Part shown: piece after piece, positions 1-6,954 of the stretch
How positions within the stretch are numbered: the stretch's first letter is position 1
Layout: each line of letters starts with the position of its first letter
Source of the DNA: Sulfurimonas sp.
GTDB taxonomy: Bacteria; Campylobacterota; Campylobacteria; Campylobacterales; Sulfurimonadaceae
NCBI GenBank assembly: GCA_022712845.1
Contig: JAFLJV010000018.1
Span: 1 to 12,189, forward strand
Direction: 5' to 3'
DNA length: 12,189 nt
The notes under the pieces: model-generated
What the model was told of the DNA's origin: nothing
The model's database searches: none
The model's input: only the letters and a program-made list of their open reading frames with translations
Made by a program: the position numbers and the translations under genes

Positions 1-156
1 AAAACCACTTAAACAAACTTCTGGTGCTACTATTAAAGATTTGACAGGTGCTTCATTTATGTGTGATAAAAGTATTTGTAAGTTGCTATTGTAATCAGTA
101 GTTGTATCAAAGAGAAGTGAGCGGAGCTTATACTCCCTCACTTTAGAAGTCATCAT
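1..156 (-). CDS. Carbon-nitrogen hydrolase (nitrilase family), N-terminal part, cut by window edge
   Basis: The minus-strand frame stays open from the end of nrdB to the left edge. After a short lead it reads [20 protein letters not shown] and then [13 protein letters not shown]. The second block matches the first beta strand and catalytic glutamate of the nitrilase superfamily (usual form: a hydrophobic strand, then PE, then TG(Y/F)). The Glu of APEVC would be the first residue of the Glu-Lys-Cys triad; the Lys and Cys lie outside the window. Family members hydrolyse nitriles or amides, and the substrate here cannot be told. The start is uncertain. Two tandem ATGs (156 and 153) lie inside the last codons of nrdB in another frame. 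A GTG at 141 begins one base after the nrdB stop. None has a good Shine-Dalgarno, so translational coupling to nrdB is likely. Position 156 is the longest choice. Confidence 0.8.
   Translation of the reverse strand, partial: MMTSKVREYKLRSLLFDTTTDYNSNLQILLSHINEAPVKSLIVAPEVCLSGF
115..143 (-). other. Stem-loop at the nrdB/nitrilase junction
   Basis: AAGTGAG (115-121) pairs with CTCACTT (137-143). Inside it GGAG (123-126) pairs with CTCC (133-136), leaving one bulged base and a six-base loop. This is an 11-bp stem, GC-rich for this window. In the minus-strand mRNA it begins at the last base of the nrdB stop codon. The sequence after it (CTCTTTGATA) is only weakly U-rich, and the nitrilase reading frame runs through it. 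It could be a processing or stability element, an attenuator, or a modulator of nitrilase start-site access. The structure is seen; its role is inferred. Confidence 0.45.
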
Positions 157-1165
157 CAAAACTAAGACTACCTTTTGAATAGTTTGCAACTGTTCCTTCA
201 AAAAAGTTAGTTTTTTGATCATTAAATTTTGAAAAATCATCAACCCATTTAATGGGATTATCTACATTATAAAGTTTTTCAAATCCAACGGCTTCAAGTC
301 TATCATCAGCTAAAAACTGAATATACTGCTCAACTATATCATCTGTAAGACCTAAAATTTGTCCTTGAGTGATATATTTACCCCAATCACTCTCAAGCTT
401 TACAGCTTGTTTAAACATCTCTATAACCTCTTCTTTTAGTTTATCTGTAAAAAGATCTGGTCTTTCTTTTCTAAGAGTATTTATAAGATTTTGAAAAAGA
501 ACTAAGTGAGTAACTTCATCTCTTTGGATAAATCTAATCATCTGAGCTGAACCTAACATTTTTCCAGAGCGAGCAAGCGTATAAAGATAAGCAAAACCAC
601 AATAAAAATAGATTCCTTCTAAGATTTGATTTGCAAAACAAGCTTTTAAGAAGTTATGTTCAGTTGGATTAGTTGATAGCTCTTCATATACACTAGCAAT
701 TGCATCATTTTTACTCTTTAACATCATGTCAGTTCGCCATAGTTCATAAATCTCTTCAGAGTTTGTTGAGATAGTATCAACCATAACAGCGTATGACTGT
801 GAATGAAGAGCCTCTTCAAATGATTGGCGAACAAGAATTAAATTTATCTCAGGAGAAGTAACATAAGGGTTTACATTATCAATTAAGTTATTTGTTTGAA
901 GTGAGTCCATAAAAATAAGTTGTGAAAGTGCTTTATCATAAGCAGTTTTTTCAGCTTGAGTGATATTTTTATAATCATTTACATCCCTAGTCATATCAAC
1001 CTCTTTTGGAAACCAAGTGTTATTTAACATCACTTCCCAAAGATTATAAGCCCACTGATACTTAATGTTGTTTAACTCAAATATACCTGTAGGATCACCA
1101 CCAAATATTTTTCTATCATTTACGTGTTCTGTTGATTCAGGATTATATATTTTTTTTCTCTTCAT
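143..1165 (-). CDS. nrdB: Ribonucleoside-diphosphate reductase, class I beta subunit (NrdB)
   Basis: NrdB is the small subunit of aerobic class I ribonucleotide reductase. It stores the tyrosyl radical that NrdA uses to reduce ribonucleoside diphosphates to deoxyribonucleotides in the cytoplasm. At 340 residues it is of normal length for the class. All dimetal ligands are visible in the right order: D87, E118 and H121 (EEALH), E183 (ILEGIYF), E217 and H220 (RDEVTH). Y125 (HSQSY) is the radical tyrosine, so this is not a tyrosine-less subclass. The tail ends SFDDDF, the kind of acidic/aromatic C-terminus that docks to NrdA. nrdA is not in the window. The ATG has a GGAG Shine-Dalgarno seven bases upstream (1172-1175) and a perfect TATAAT further up. 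The nitrilase gene follows with an overlap. Confidence 0.97.
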   Translation of the reverse strand: MKRKKIYNPESTEHVNDRKIFGGDPTGIFELNNIKYQWAYNLWEVMLNNTWFPKEVDMTRDVNDYKNITQAEKTAYDKALSQLIFMDSLQTNNLIDNVNPYVTSPEINLILVRQSFEEALHSQSYAVMVDTISTNSEEIYELWRTDMMLKSKNDAIASVYEELSTNPTEHNFLKACFANQILEGIYFYCGFAYLYTLARSGKMLGSAQMIRFIQRDEVTHLVLFQNLINTLRKERPDLFTDKLKEEVIEMFKQAVKLESDWGKYITQGQILGLTDDIVEQYIQFLADDRLEAVGFEKLYNVDNPIKWVDDFSKFNDQKTNFFEGTVANYSKGSLSFDDDF

Positions 1166-1191
1166 TATTCACTCCAAAAATTTAGTTTTTG

Positions 1192-1197
1192 ATTATA
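1192..1197 (-). promoter_or_regulatory. nrdB promoter, -10 box TATAAT
   Basis: The minus strand reads TATAAT, in the context AGATATAATC. It lies about 27 bases upstream of the nrdB start codon, with the GGAG Shine-Dalgarno (1172-1175) between. A start site near 1185 would give a leader of about 20 bases. No clear -35 box is visible, which is normal for the main sigma factor of Campylobacterota. Confidence 0.6.
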
Positions 1198-1229
1198 TCT
1201 ATAAGTTTATTTTATTATCATAAAATCAC

Positions 1230-1256
1230 TATCTTTAAATAAGAAGTATAAAGATA
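1230..1256. repeat. Inverted repeat in the divergent nrdB/chemoreceptor promoter region
   Basis: TATCTTTA (1230-1237) and TAAAGATA (1249-1256) are perfect 8-base inverted arms with an 11-base spacer. They lie between the proposed nrdB and chemoreceptor -10 boxes. The arrangement could be an operator shared by the divergent genes. In DNA this AT-rich it could also be chance. Confidence 0.3.
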
Positions 1257-1280
1257 ATATTAATATTTTCTCTGATAAAC

Positions 1281-1289
1281 TGTTATATT
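1281..1289 (+). promoter_or_regulatory. Possible extended -10 promoter of the chemoreceptor gene
   Basis: TGTTATATT fits the extended -10 form TGnTATAAT with one mismatch. The predicted start site near 1296 would fall almost on the Shine-Dalgarno AAAGGG (1297-1302), leaving a leader of only about 12 bases. That makes it a plausible but not secure promoter. Confidence 0.35.
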
Positions 1290-1307
1290 TTAATTTAAAG
1301 GGTTAAA

Positions 1308-2396
1308 ATGAATATATTTAATAAGTTTCCAATATCTAGAGATGAGTTTAATAATTTAAAAGAACACTCAGATAGCTTAGTAGTTCAAAACCAGACTCTT
1401 CATAATAGAATAAGTGAGCTTGAAGAGTTAGTATCTCAAAATGAAAACAAAGAAATTGATACCATATCAGATACTCTTATAAAAATGCAAAATAAAAATT
1501 TAAAAGTAAATATTGCAGATGTTACTAAAAATATTGCAGAATCGGTAAGTACCTCTGAAGAAAATCTAAATAAAGCTGGTGAATTACTTCAAACCATAGT
1601 ACAAACAACAGATAAAACAACCCAAATTGCATCAACACTTGACATATTAAGTGAATTATCAACTGAATCAATGAATACCGTAGGTGGATTGGAAGAAAGA
1701 ACAAATGATATAGTAACAATTTTAGCACTTATTAAAGATATTAGCGATCAAACAAATCTATTGGCACTAAATGCTGCTATTGAAGCAGCAAGAGCAGGAG
1801 AACATGGTAGAGGTTTCGCTGTAGTTGCCGATGAAGTTAGAAAACTTGCAGATAGAACTGATAAAGCAGTAAGTGAGATAAATATTTCACTTCAATCAAT
1901 GAAACAAGATGTAAGTGGAATATCTGATCAATCTCAAAATATTAAAAATAATATAACTGACTCAAACACTCTAATTGATGAATTAAATGAAACCTTGGAG
2001 CAAAGTTCTGCTCAAATACAAAGTTACTTTACAAGTATGCGATTTACAACAGATACTACTTTTATGTCTCTAGCCAAATTAGATCATATTTTATGGAAAG
2101 TAAATACCTACTTCTCAGCATCTACAAAAAAAGAAGAATTTAAATTTGTCGATCATCATAACTGCCGTTTAGGTAAGTGGTACTATGAAGAAAGAGGTAA
2201 AAAAGATTTTTCTAAAACTCCAAGCTATAAATTATTGGAAAAACCACATGCCATAATACATAACAATACACAAAAAGTTTTTGATTTAATGACTACAGAA
2301 GATACAGATGCTTTGATAGACGCTTTTGATGAGATGGAAAAAGGAAGTGATGAAGTATTTAAAATATTAGACCAAATGCTTCATGATAAAGATTAA
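1308..2396 (+). CDS. Soluble methyl-accepting chemotaxis protein with C-terminal CZB domain (TlpD-like)
   Basis: A 362-residue chemoreceptor with no signal peptide, membrane segment or HAMP domain, so it should sit in the cytoplasm or in a soluble array. Residues 13-65 look like coiled coil. The signalling hairpin follows, with the highly conserved tip at 147-184 ([20 protein letters not shown] then [18 protein letters not shown]), which binds CheA and CheW. The C-terminus is a chemoreceptor zinc-binding (CZB) domain with a 3-His/1-Cys set: H260 (KLDH), C286 (NCRLGKWYY), and H314 and H318 (PHAIIH). The layout matches Helicobacter TlpD. CZB domains are known to sense zinc and oxidants such as hypochlorous acid through the zinc-bound cysteine. 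The ATG follows AAAGGG by five bases. The next gene downstream, same strand, repairs oxidised methionine. The ligand is inferred. Confidence 0.95.
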   Translation: MNIFNKFPISRDEFNNLKEHSDSLVVQNQTLHNRISELEELVSQNENKEIDTISDTLIKMQNKNLKVNIADVTKNIAESVSTSEENLNKAGELLQTIVQTTDKTTQIASTLDILSELSTESMNTVGGLEERTNDIVTILALIKDISDQTNLLALNAAIEAARAGEHGRGFAVVADEVRKLADRTDKAVSEINISLQSMKQDVSGISDQSQNIKNNITDSNTLIDELNETLEQSSAQIQSYFTSMRFTTDTTFMSLAKLDHILWKVNTYFSASTKKEEFKFVDHHNCRLGKWYYEERGKKDFSKTPSYKLLEKPHAIIHNNTQKVFDLMTTEDTDALIDAFDEMEKGSDEVFKILDQMLHDKD

Positions 2397-2430
2397 AATA
2401 ACTTTATAAATAAATTAATAAAATATACTA

Positions 2431-2484
2431 TATCCTTATACAATTATCCTTATGTATAATTATGCAAATTAAACTTATAAGGAG
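2431..2484 (+). promoter_or_regulatory. msrBA promoter with tandem TATCCTTAT repeats and strong Shine-Dalgarno
   Basis: A perfect TATAAT (-10) lies at 2455-2460 and AAGGAG (Shine-Dalgarno) at 2479-2484, six bases before the ATG. Upstream of the -10 box, TATCCTTAT occurs twice in direct orientation (2431-2439 and 2445-2453) at a 14-base interval, covering the -35 and spacer region. TATAAGGA (2476-2483), the reverse complement of TCCTTATA (2433-2440), overlaps the Shine-Dalgarno. The repeats could be an operator, or could mask the ribosome site in longer transcripts reading in from the chemoreceptor gene, after which no terminator is seen. Confidence 0.55.
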
Positions 2485-2490
2485 AGTAGT

Positions 2491-3417
2491 ATGAAATTTA
2501 TTTTAACTTTCATACTACTAATAACTACAATGAATGCAATGGATTTAGAACCTTGGGTGAATGAAATAAAACAACTTAGCGATGAAGAGAAACATGTAAT
2601 AATAGACAAGGGTACACAAAGACCTTTTGTTGGTAAGTATACTAACGAAAAATCAAATGGTATATATACATGTAAACTTTGTAATACTCCACTTTATGAT
2701 TCAAGTGATAAGTTTGACTCATCTTGTGGATGGCCAAGTTTTGATGATGCGATAGATGGAGCAGTTAAAAGAATTCTTGATGAAGATGGAAGACGTATAG
2801 AGATAGTTTGTGCAAACTGTGGTGGACATCTTGGTCATGTTTTTGAAGGTGAAGGCTATACAGCAAAAAATATAAGACATTGTGTAAACTCTATCTCATT
2901 AAAGCTTACTAAAAAACCAGATATTAAAGATGAAAAGCTTTCTCGTGCTTATTTTGCAGGTGGATGTTTTTGGGGAGTTGAGTATTACTTAGAAAAACTA
3001 GATGGTGTAAAAGAGGTAAGTTCTGGTTTTATGGGTGGTCATGTAAAAAATCCAAGTTATTATGAAGTAGTTCGCACAGATACAGGTCACTTAGAGGCTG
3101 TTGAAGTTATTTATGATGCAAGTGAAATATCTTACAAAAAAATAGCAAGAACATTTTTTGAGATTCATGATCCAACACAAACTAATGGTCAAGGACCAGA
3201 TATTGGGTCTCAATATCTATCAGCAGTTTTTACAAATAATGAAAGTGAAAAAAACAGTATCCGCTCTCTTATGGAAGAACTTTACGAAAATGGTTTTGAT
3301 GTAGCTACAAAAATACTTAAACAAGATGTGTTTTATAAAGCTGATGAAGATCATCAAAATTATTATAATAAAAAAGGGTCTAGGCCCTACTGTCACGGAT
3401 ATGTAAAAAGATTTTAA
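2491..3417 (+). CDS. msrBA: Exported MsrB-MsrA fusion, peptide methionine sulfoxide reductase
   Basis: A 308-residue bifunctional enzyme that repairs oxidised methionine in proteins. MsrB reduces the R- and MsrA the S-sulfoxide. Residues 1-16 (MKFILTFILLITTMNA) form a short hydrophobic signal peptide without a lipobox, suggesting a periplasmic enzyme. MsrB spans about 25-140. It has zinc cysteines C61/C64 and C107/C110, a SSCGWPSF motif with candidate resolving C79, and catalytic C131 (RHCVNS, normally RYCxNS). MsrA spans about 152-305. It has catalytic C159 (GGCFWGVE), GHxEAVEV, and a C-terminal C301 that may act in recycling. No thioredoxin-like reductant domain is fused, so electrons must come from a separate carrier. 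The start is supported by AAGGAG. It follows the CZB chemoreceptor by 94 bases but has its own promoter, and ends in a shared terminator. Confidence 0.96.
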   Translation: MKFILTFILLITTMNAMDLEPWVNEIKQLSDEEKHVIIDKGTQRPFVGKYTNEKSNGIYTCKLCNTPLYDSSDKFDSSCGWPSFDDAIDGAVKRILDEDGRRIEIVCANCGGHLGHVFEGEGYTAKNIRHCVNSISLKLTKKPDIKDEKLSRAYFAGGCFWGVEYYLEKLDGVKEVSSGFMGGHVKNPSYYEVVRTDTGHLEAVEVIYDASEISYKKIARTFFEIHDPTQTNGQGPDIGSQYLSAVFTNNESEKNSIRSLMEELYENGFDVATKILKQDVFYKADEDHQNYYNKKGSRPYCHGYVKRF

Positions 3418-3440
3418 AAGAGTATTTATATACTCTTTTT
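3416..3440. terminator. Bidirectional terminator between msrBA and the small membrane protein gene
   Basis: AAAAGAGTAT (3416-3425) and ATACTCTTTT (3430-3439) form a perfect 10-bp stem with a four-base loop. A U-tract follows on the plus strand (ending TTTTT at 3440), and the stem ends in TTTT on the minus strand. It overlaps the stop codons of both convergent genes, so one hairpin appears to end both transcripts. Confidence 0.8.
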
Positions 3441-3660
3441 ACTCTACATTTTCTTCATTATAGTTTCCAACAGACTTATCTAAAGACTCAACCATATCAT
3501 TTTTCCAATCAGTTGCACTATCCCCTGTTTCATGAGTGTAAACAACATAAATACCAATTATTATCATAATTGCTGCAAGAAAAGTATTATTTGTTCGATT
3601 AAAAGTAAAAGCAAGTAATGCTAAAAGTATTAAAGAAGCTGGGTATAAAAATCCATCCAT
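3439..3660 (-). CDS. Small membrane protein of unknown function, two predicted helices
   Basis: I do not recognise this 73-residue protein. Residues 4-20 (FLYPASLILLALLAFTF) and about 27-43 (FLAAIMIIIGIYVVYTH) are two hydrophobic stretches joined by a short NRTNN turn. The last 30 residues are polar and acidic (ending NEENVE). A helical-hairpin inner-membrane protein with a soluble tail is the likely form. It is believable as a gene because AAAAGGA lies seven bases before the ATG, an extended -10 box lies further upstream, its stop falls in a bidirectional terminator, and no other frame here explains the DNA. It appears to be a monocistronic unit between msrBA and typA. No function can be assigned. 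Confidence 0.75.
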   Translation of the reverse strand: MDGFLYPASLILLALLAFTFNRTNNTFLAAIMIIIGIYVVYTHETGDSATDWKNDMVESLDKSVGNYNEENVE

Positions 3661-3694
3661 TTATATATCCTTTTATTAATTGTTCAATTGTAAA

Positions 3695-3703
3695 AGTATA
3701 ACA
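3695..3703 (-). promoter_or_regulatory. Extended -10 promoter of the small membrane protein gene
   Basis: The minus strand reads TGTTATACT, an extended -10 form (TG, one base, TATACT). A start near 3688 gives a leader of about 28 bases containing the Shine-Dalgarno AAAAGGA (3668-3674). Confidence 0.5.
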
Positions 3704-3740
3704 TAGTTAATAAATTGCTATTTTTTAAGTAAGAAAAGAT

Positions 3741-3777
3741 AAAAATAGTCTTTATATATTTTAAATATATAAAGACT
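3741..3777 (-). terminator. Intrinsic terminator of typA
   Basis: AGTCTTTATATA (3747-3758) pairs with TATATAAAGACT (3766-3777), a 12-bp perfect stem that starts nine bases after the typA stop. On the minus strand the stem is followed by ATTTTTATCTTTTC, a U-rich run. On the plus strand no U-run follows, so it serves the minus strand only. Confidence 0.8.
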
Positions 3778-3786
3778 TAAGATAGA

Positions 3787-5598
3787 TTATTTAGGAATTT
3801 TACGAGACTCTCTTTTTCTCTCATTTTCTGTTAAGAATCTTTTACGGATTCTGATTGATTTTGGAGTAACTTCTAAAAGCTCATCATCTTCAATCCATTC
3901 TAATCCACGCTCTAACGACATGTTTCTAAATGGAATAAGCTTGATAGCTTCATCAGCACCAGAACTACGAACATTTGATTGAGCTTTACCTTTAATAGGG
4001 TTAACAACTAAATCGTTTGAACGAGAATGCTCACCAATAATCATACCCTCATAAACTTTAGTCTGAACACCGATAAAAAGAACACCACGGTCTTGGATAC
4101 TAAATAAAGAGAATGCTAAAGTTTCACCAGCAGTCATAGATGTTAAAGCACCATATGAGCGAGATTCAACTGAACCAGAATAAGGACGAAATTCTAAAAA
4201 AGAGTGATTCATAATCCCCTCACCTTTAGTATCTGTTAAAAACTGACCACGAAAACCGATTAATGCACGAGCTGGAATTTCAAACTCTATTCTTTGAAAA
4301 CCTTGACCCATTGGTAGCATTGATTTCATCTCAGCTTTTCTTTTACCAAGACGCTCAATAACACCACCAGATAAATCTTCAGGAACATCAATAACTAAAT
4401 GCTCAAATGGCTCACACTTAACACCCTCAATCTCTTTAACAATAACTTCTGGACGAGAGATACTAAATTCATAATCTTCACGACGCATATTTTCAGCAAG
4501 AATTGTAATTTGAAGCTCACCACGACCTGAAACTTTAAATTTACCCTCACCAACTGTATCAAGCTGCATTGCAACATTTGTTGTCATTTCAGTTTCAAGA
4601 CGAGCACGAAGTTTGTTTGAAGTAACATGTTTACCTTCTTGACCTGCGAGTGGTGAATCATTAACAGCAAACACAACCGTAAGAGTTGGCTCTTCAATAT
4701 GCATTGGGTCTAATGCTACAGGGTTAACAGGATCACAAACAGTATCTCCAACATCAACTGTCTCCATACCAGCAAATGCAACAATATCGCCAGCTTCTGC
4801 TTGTTCAATTTCCATACGATTAAGACCATAGAAACCGATCAGTTTAGAAATTTTACCTTTTACTAATTCACCATCTGCTTTTGCAAGCATAATATTATCA
4901 CCTTTATTTACAATACCGTTAAAAATTCTAGAAATTCCTATTTTACCAACATAGTTATCGTAATCAAGTGTAAATACTTGAGCTTGAAGATGATTCTCAG
5001 CAGAACCTTCTGGTTCAGGAACATCATTAATAATAGCTTCAAAAATACACTTAAAATCTCCATCAGGATCAGCCATATCCATTTTTGCAATACCATCACG
5101 AGCAGCAGCATAGATAATTGGAAAATCTTGTTGATCATCAGTAGCACCCATATCTGCAAAAAGGTCAAACATTTCATCAACAACTCTATCTGGATCAGCA
5201 GAGTCTTTATCGATTTTATTGATAACAACAATTGGTTTTTTTCCAAGTGCTAACATCTTTTTAACAACAAACTTAGTTTGAGGCATAACACCTTCATAAG
5301 CATCAACGAGTACTAAAACACCATCAACCATTTTAAGAACACGCTCAACCTCTCCACCAAAATCAGCGTGACCTGGAGTATCGATAATGTTAATCTTGTG
5401 ATCTTTATAACGGATAGCTGTATTTTTTGAAAGAATAGTAATTCCTCTTTCTCTTTCTAAATCATTTGAATCCATTGCTCTTTCATCATGTTGCTCATGA
5501 GCTCCAAATGTACCAGACTGTTCTAGTAGTCCATCAACCAATGTAGTCTTTCCATGATCAACGTGAGCGATAACGGCAATATTTCTAATTTTTTGCAT
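3787..5598 (-). CDS. typA: Ribosome-associated GTPase TypA/BipA
   Basis: TypA is a translational GTPase related to EF-G and LepA. It binds the ribosome and supports assembly and growth under stress and cold. The protein has 603 residues, the usual size. The GTP-binding motifs are intact: G1 AHVDHGKT (11-18), switch I RGITI (51-55), G3 DTPGH (73-77) and G4 NKID (127-130). An EF-Tu-like beta-barrel domain follows at roughly 200-290. The later part carries the EF-G-like domains and the TypA-specific C-terminal domain ([28 protein letters not shown]), ending in a basic tail ([18 protein letters not shown]). The start has AAGGA six bases upstream. It is a single-gene unit with its own promoter, a structured leader and a terminator, flanked by divergent cca. 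Confidence 0.98.
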   Translation of the reverse strand: MQKIRNIAVIAHVDHGKTTLVDGLLEQSGTFGAHEQHDERAMDSNDLERERGITILSKNTAIRYKDHKINIIDTPGHADFGGEVERVLKMVDGVLVLVDAYEGVMPQTKFVVKKMLALGKKPIVVINKIDKDSADPDRVVDEMFDLFADMGATDDQQDFPIIYAAARDGIAKMDMADPDGDFKCIFEAIINDVPEPEGSAENHLQAQVFTLDYDNYVGKIGISRIFNGIVNKGDNIMLAKADGELVKGKISKLIGFYGLNRMEIEQAEAGDIVAFAGMETVDVGDTVCDPVNPVALDPMHIEEPTLTVVFAVNDSPLAGQEGKHVTSNKLRARLETEMTTNVAMQLDTVGEGKFKVSGRGELQITILAENMRREDYEFSISRPEVIVKEIEGVKCEPFEHLVIDVPEDLSGGVIERLGKRKAEMKSMLPMGQGFQRIEFEIPARALIGFRGQFLTDTKGEGIMNHSFLEFRPYSGSVESRSYGALTSMTAGETLAFSLFSIQDRGVLFIGVQTKVYEGMIIGEHSRSNDLVVNPIKGKAQSNVRSSGADEAIKLIPFRNMSLERGLEWIEDDELLEVTPKSIRIRKRFLTENERKRESRKIPK

Positions 5599-5612
5599 AT
5601 AGTTTCCTTATT

Positions 5613-5638
5613 AAGTTTTATGTATAATAGTAAAACTT
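5613..5638 (-). promoter_or_regulatory. Stem-loop in the typA leader
   Basis: AAGTTTTA (5613-5620) and TAAAACTT (5631-5638) are perfect 8-base inverted arms with a 10-base loop. If typA starts near 5651, this hairpin lies in the leader and ends three bases before the Shine-Dalgarno AAGGA (5605-5609). The stem is AU-rich and would melt easily, so it could influence ribosome access. The loop contains TATTAT on the minus strand, and an alternative -10 there would remove the hairpin from the transcript. Confidence 0.35.
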
Positions 5639-5657
5639 GAGGGTAAAAATTTTCGCG

Positions 5658-5663
5658 ATTATA
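5658..5663 (-). promoter_or_regulatory. typA promoter, -10 box TATAAT
   Basis: The minus strand reads TTTGGGTATAATCGCGAAAA, with a perfect TATAAT. The start site would be near 5651, giving a leader of about 52 bases before the typA ATG. There is no recognisable -35 box. Confidence 0.6.
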
Positions 5664-5695
5664 CCCAAATAAATATTATAATGACGTAAAAGTAA

Positions 5696-5704
5696 TGATA
5701 TACT
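5696..5704 (+). promoter_or_regulatory. Extended -10 promoter of cca
   Basis: TGATATACT fits the extended -10 form (TG, one base, TATACT). A start near 5711 gives a leader of about 32 bases. The leader has no good Shine-Dalgarno: only AAAG about seven bases before the ATG, and an AGG too far upstream. Confidence 0.45.
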
Positions 5705-5742
5705 TATAACAATATTTAGATAATAGGTAATAAAGTAAAAAT

Positions 5743-6954
5743 ATGATTGAGTATCCAAAAGAATTAGATAAAATTTTTAATAAACTACAAAACTATAGTT
5801 CAAAAATTATAATAGTTGGTGGATTTGTAAGAGATTCATTGCTCGGCATAAAATCTAAAGATATAGATATTGAAGTTTATGGAATCAAATCATTTAAAAA
5901 ATTAGAAGATATTTTAAAAGAGTTTGGAGATGTTAATAGTGTTGGAAAAAGCTTTGGCGTTTGCAAATTAGTTTTCAAAAATTATGATTTAGATTTTTCA
6001 CTTCCAAGAAGTGATAATAAAACTCATGCTGGTCACCGTGGCTTTGAAATTAATATTAACCCAAATTTAGATTTTAAAACTGCAACTTCAAGACGAGATT
6101 TTACTATTAATTCTATAGGTTATAATGTTATAAACAAAGAACTACAAGATCCATTTAATGGTATAGGTGATTTAAAAAATAGAATTCTAAAAGCGGTAGA
6201 TGAGAAGAGCTTTATACAAGACCCTCTTAGAGTTTTAAGAGCTGCAGGGTTTTGTGCAAGATTTGAATTAAATATAGATGACAACCTTTTAATACTATGT
6301 AAAAAAATGATTTATAAAAATATGCTTGATGAATTACCAAAAGAGAGAATTTTTGGTGAGATTCAAAAACTATTTTTAAAAGCAAAAAAGCCATCTATCG
6401 GATTTAAATTATTAAAAAGCTTTGGTAGTGATATATATAATGAAAATATTTATCTTTTAGATAATATAAAATTAACAAAAAAATCTAAAACAAATATAGT
6501 CTTAATGTTAGCCGCACTCTGTCATAACTATAAAACAGATGATGCAATAGAGTTTATAGAAAAACTAAGTGATGAAAAAGATATTTTAAAAAGAGTACTA
6601 CCTTTAATACAAAATCACCAAAAAATCAAAATAAAACTAAGTAATTATGAACTTTATAAACTAGCAACTGAAGTTAAAATTGAAGAGCTTTTAATTTTAT
6701 GTCAAACTATCTATGGTAACAAAATATATAAAACTATAAATAGTATAAAAGAAAGAACTATAAAATTAAATATACTAAATAAAAAACTAATCCCTCTTTT
6801 AAGAGGTAAAGATATTTTAAAATTAGGACTTAAACCATCTCCAGAATTTTCAAAGATTCTAAATAGTGCTTATGAAGCTCAAATGAAAGGTGAGTTTAGT
6901 AATTATCTTAAAGCAAAAAAATGGTTAAAAAATTATTTAGCGACCCATTTTTGA
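5743..6954 (+). CDS. cca: CCA tRNA nucleotidyltransferase (class II, poly(A) polymerase family)
   Basis: This enzyme adds or repairs the 3'-terminal CCA of tRNAs from CTP and ATP. The 403-residue protein has the class II head: GGFVRD (26-31), the metal-binding DIDIEVYG (D40 and D42), the base-selecting SRRDFTINSIGYN (R117-R118-D119), and PLRVLRAAGFCARF (161-174). The following ELPKERIFGEI is at the place of the class II motif D. The helical C-terminal region ends in the typical block GKDILKLGLKPSPEFSKIL and the AYEAQMKGEF segment. No HD phosphohydrolase motif is seen. The sequence does not show whether it adds all of CCA or only A or CC. Its ribosome binding site is weak. The last 18 bases overlap the convergent queF gene. 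Confidence 0.95.
   Translation: MIEYPKELDKIFNKLQNYSSKIIIVGGFVRDSLLGIKSKDIDIEVYGIKSFKKLEDILKEFGDVNSVGKSFGVCKLVFKNYDLDFSLPRSDNKTHAGHRGFEININPNLDFKTATSRRDFTINSIGYNVINKELQDPFNGIGDLKNRILKAVDEKSFIQDPLRVLRAAGFCARFELNIDDNLLILCKKMIYKNMLDELPKERIFGEIQKLFLKAKKPSIGFKLLKSFGSDIYNENIYLLDNIKLTKKSKTNIVLMLAALCHNYKTDDAIEFIEKLSDEKDILKRVLPLIQNHQKIKIKLSNYELYKLATEVKIEELLILCQTIYGNKIYKTINSIKERTIKLNILNKKLIPLLRGKDILKLGLKPSPEFSKILNSAYEAQMKGEFSNYLKAKKWLKNYLATHF
6915..6952. terminator. Possible bidirectional terminator inside the cca/queF overlap
   Basis: AAAAATGG (6917-6924) and CCATTTTT (6945-6952) form a perfect 8-bp stem with a 20-base loop, surrounding the overlapping 3' ends of the two convergent genes. Each arm supplies a U-run when read outward: five bases on the plus strand and seven on the minus strand. 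The long loop and AT-rich stem make it weak, but no other terminator is visible for either gene. Confidence 0.35.

Noticed and set aside
2..94. Plus-strand open frame running in from the left edge and ending in TAA, resembling the tail of a gene.
   Set aside because: The opposite strand gives a clear nitrilase N-terminus with APEVCLSGF across the same bases, so this frame is a shadow.
115..143. Hairpin read as a plain intrinsic terminator of nrdB.
   Set aside because: No proper U-run follows on the minus strand, and the nitrilase frame continues through it. It is kept as a stem-loop of uncertain role.
3376..3387. Near-palindrome GGGTCTAGGCCC, GC-rich for the region.
   Set aside because: It encodes GSRPY of the MsrA domain and has no flanking features; it is explained by coding.
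4938..5253. Open frames of about 90-100 codons on both strands inside typA.
   Set aside because: They lie inside the intact GTPase and barrel part of TypA, have low-complexity Leu/Ile/Ser content and no ribosome sites.
5641..5666. GGGTA and TACCC inverted arms between typA and cca, considered as a riboswitch or terminator stem.
   Set aside because: Only five pairs with a long loop. One arm is part of the typA -10 region and would not be in the typA transcript.
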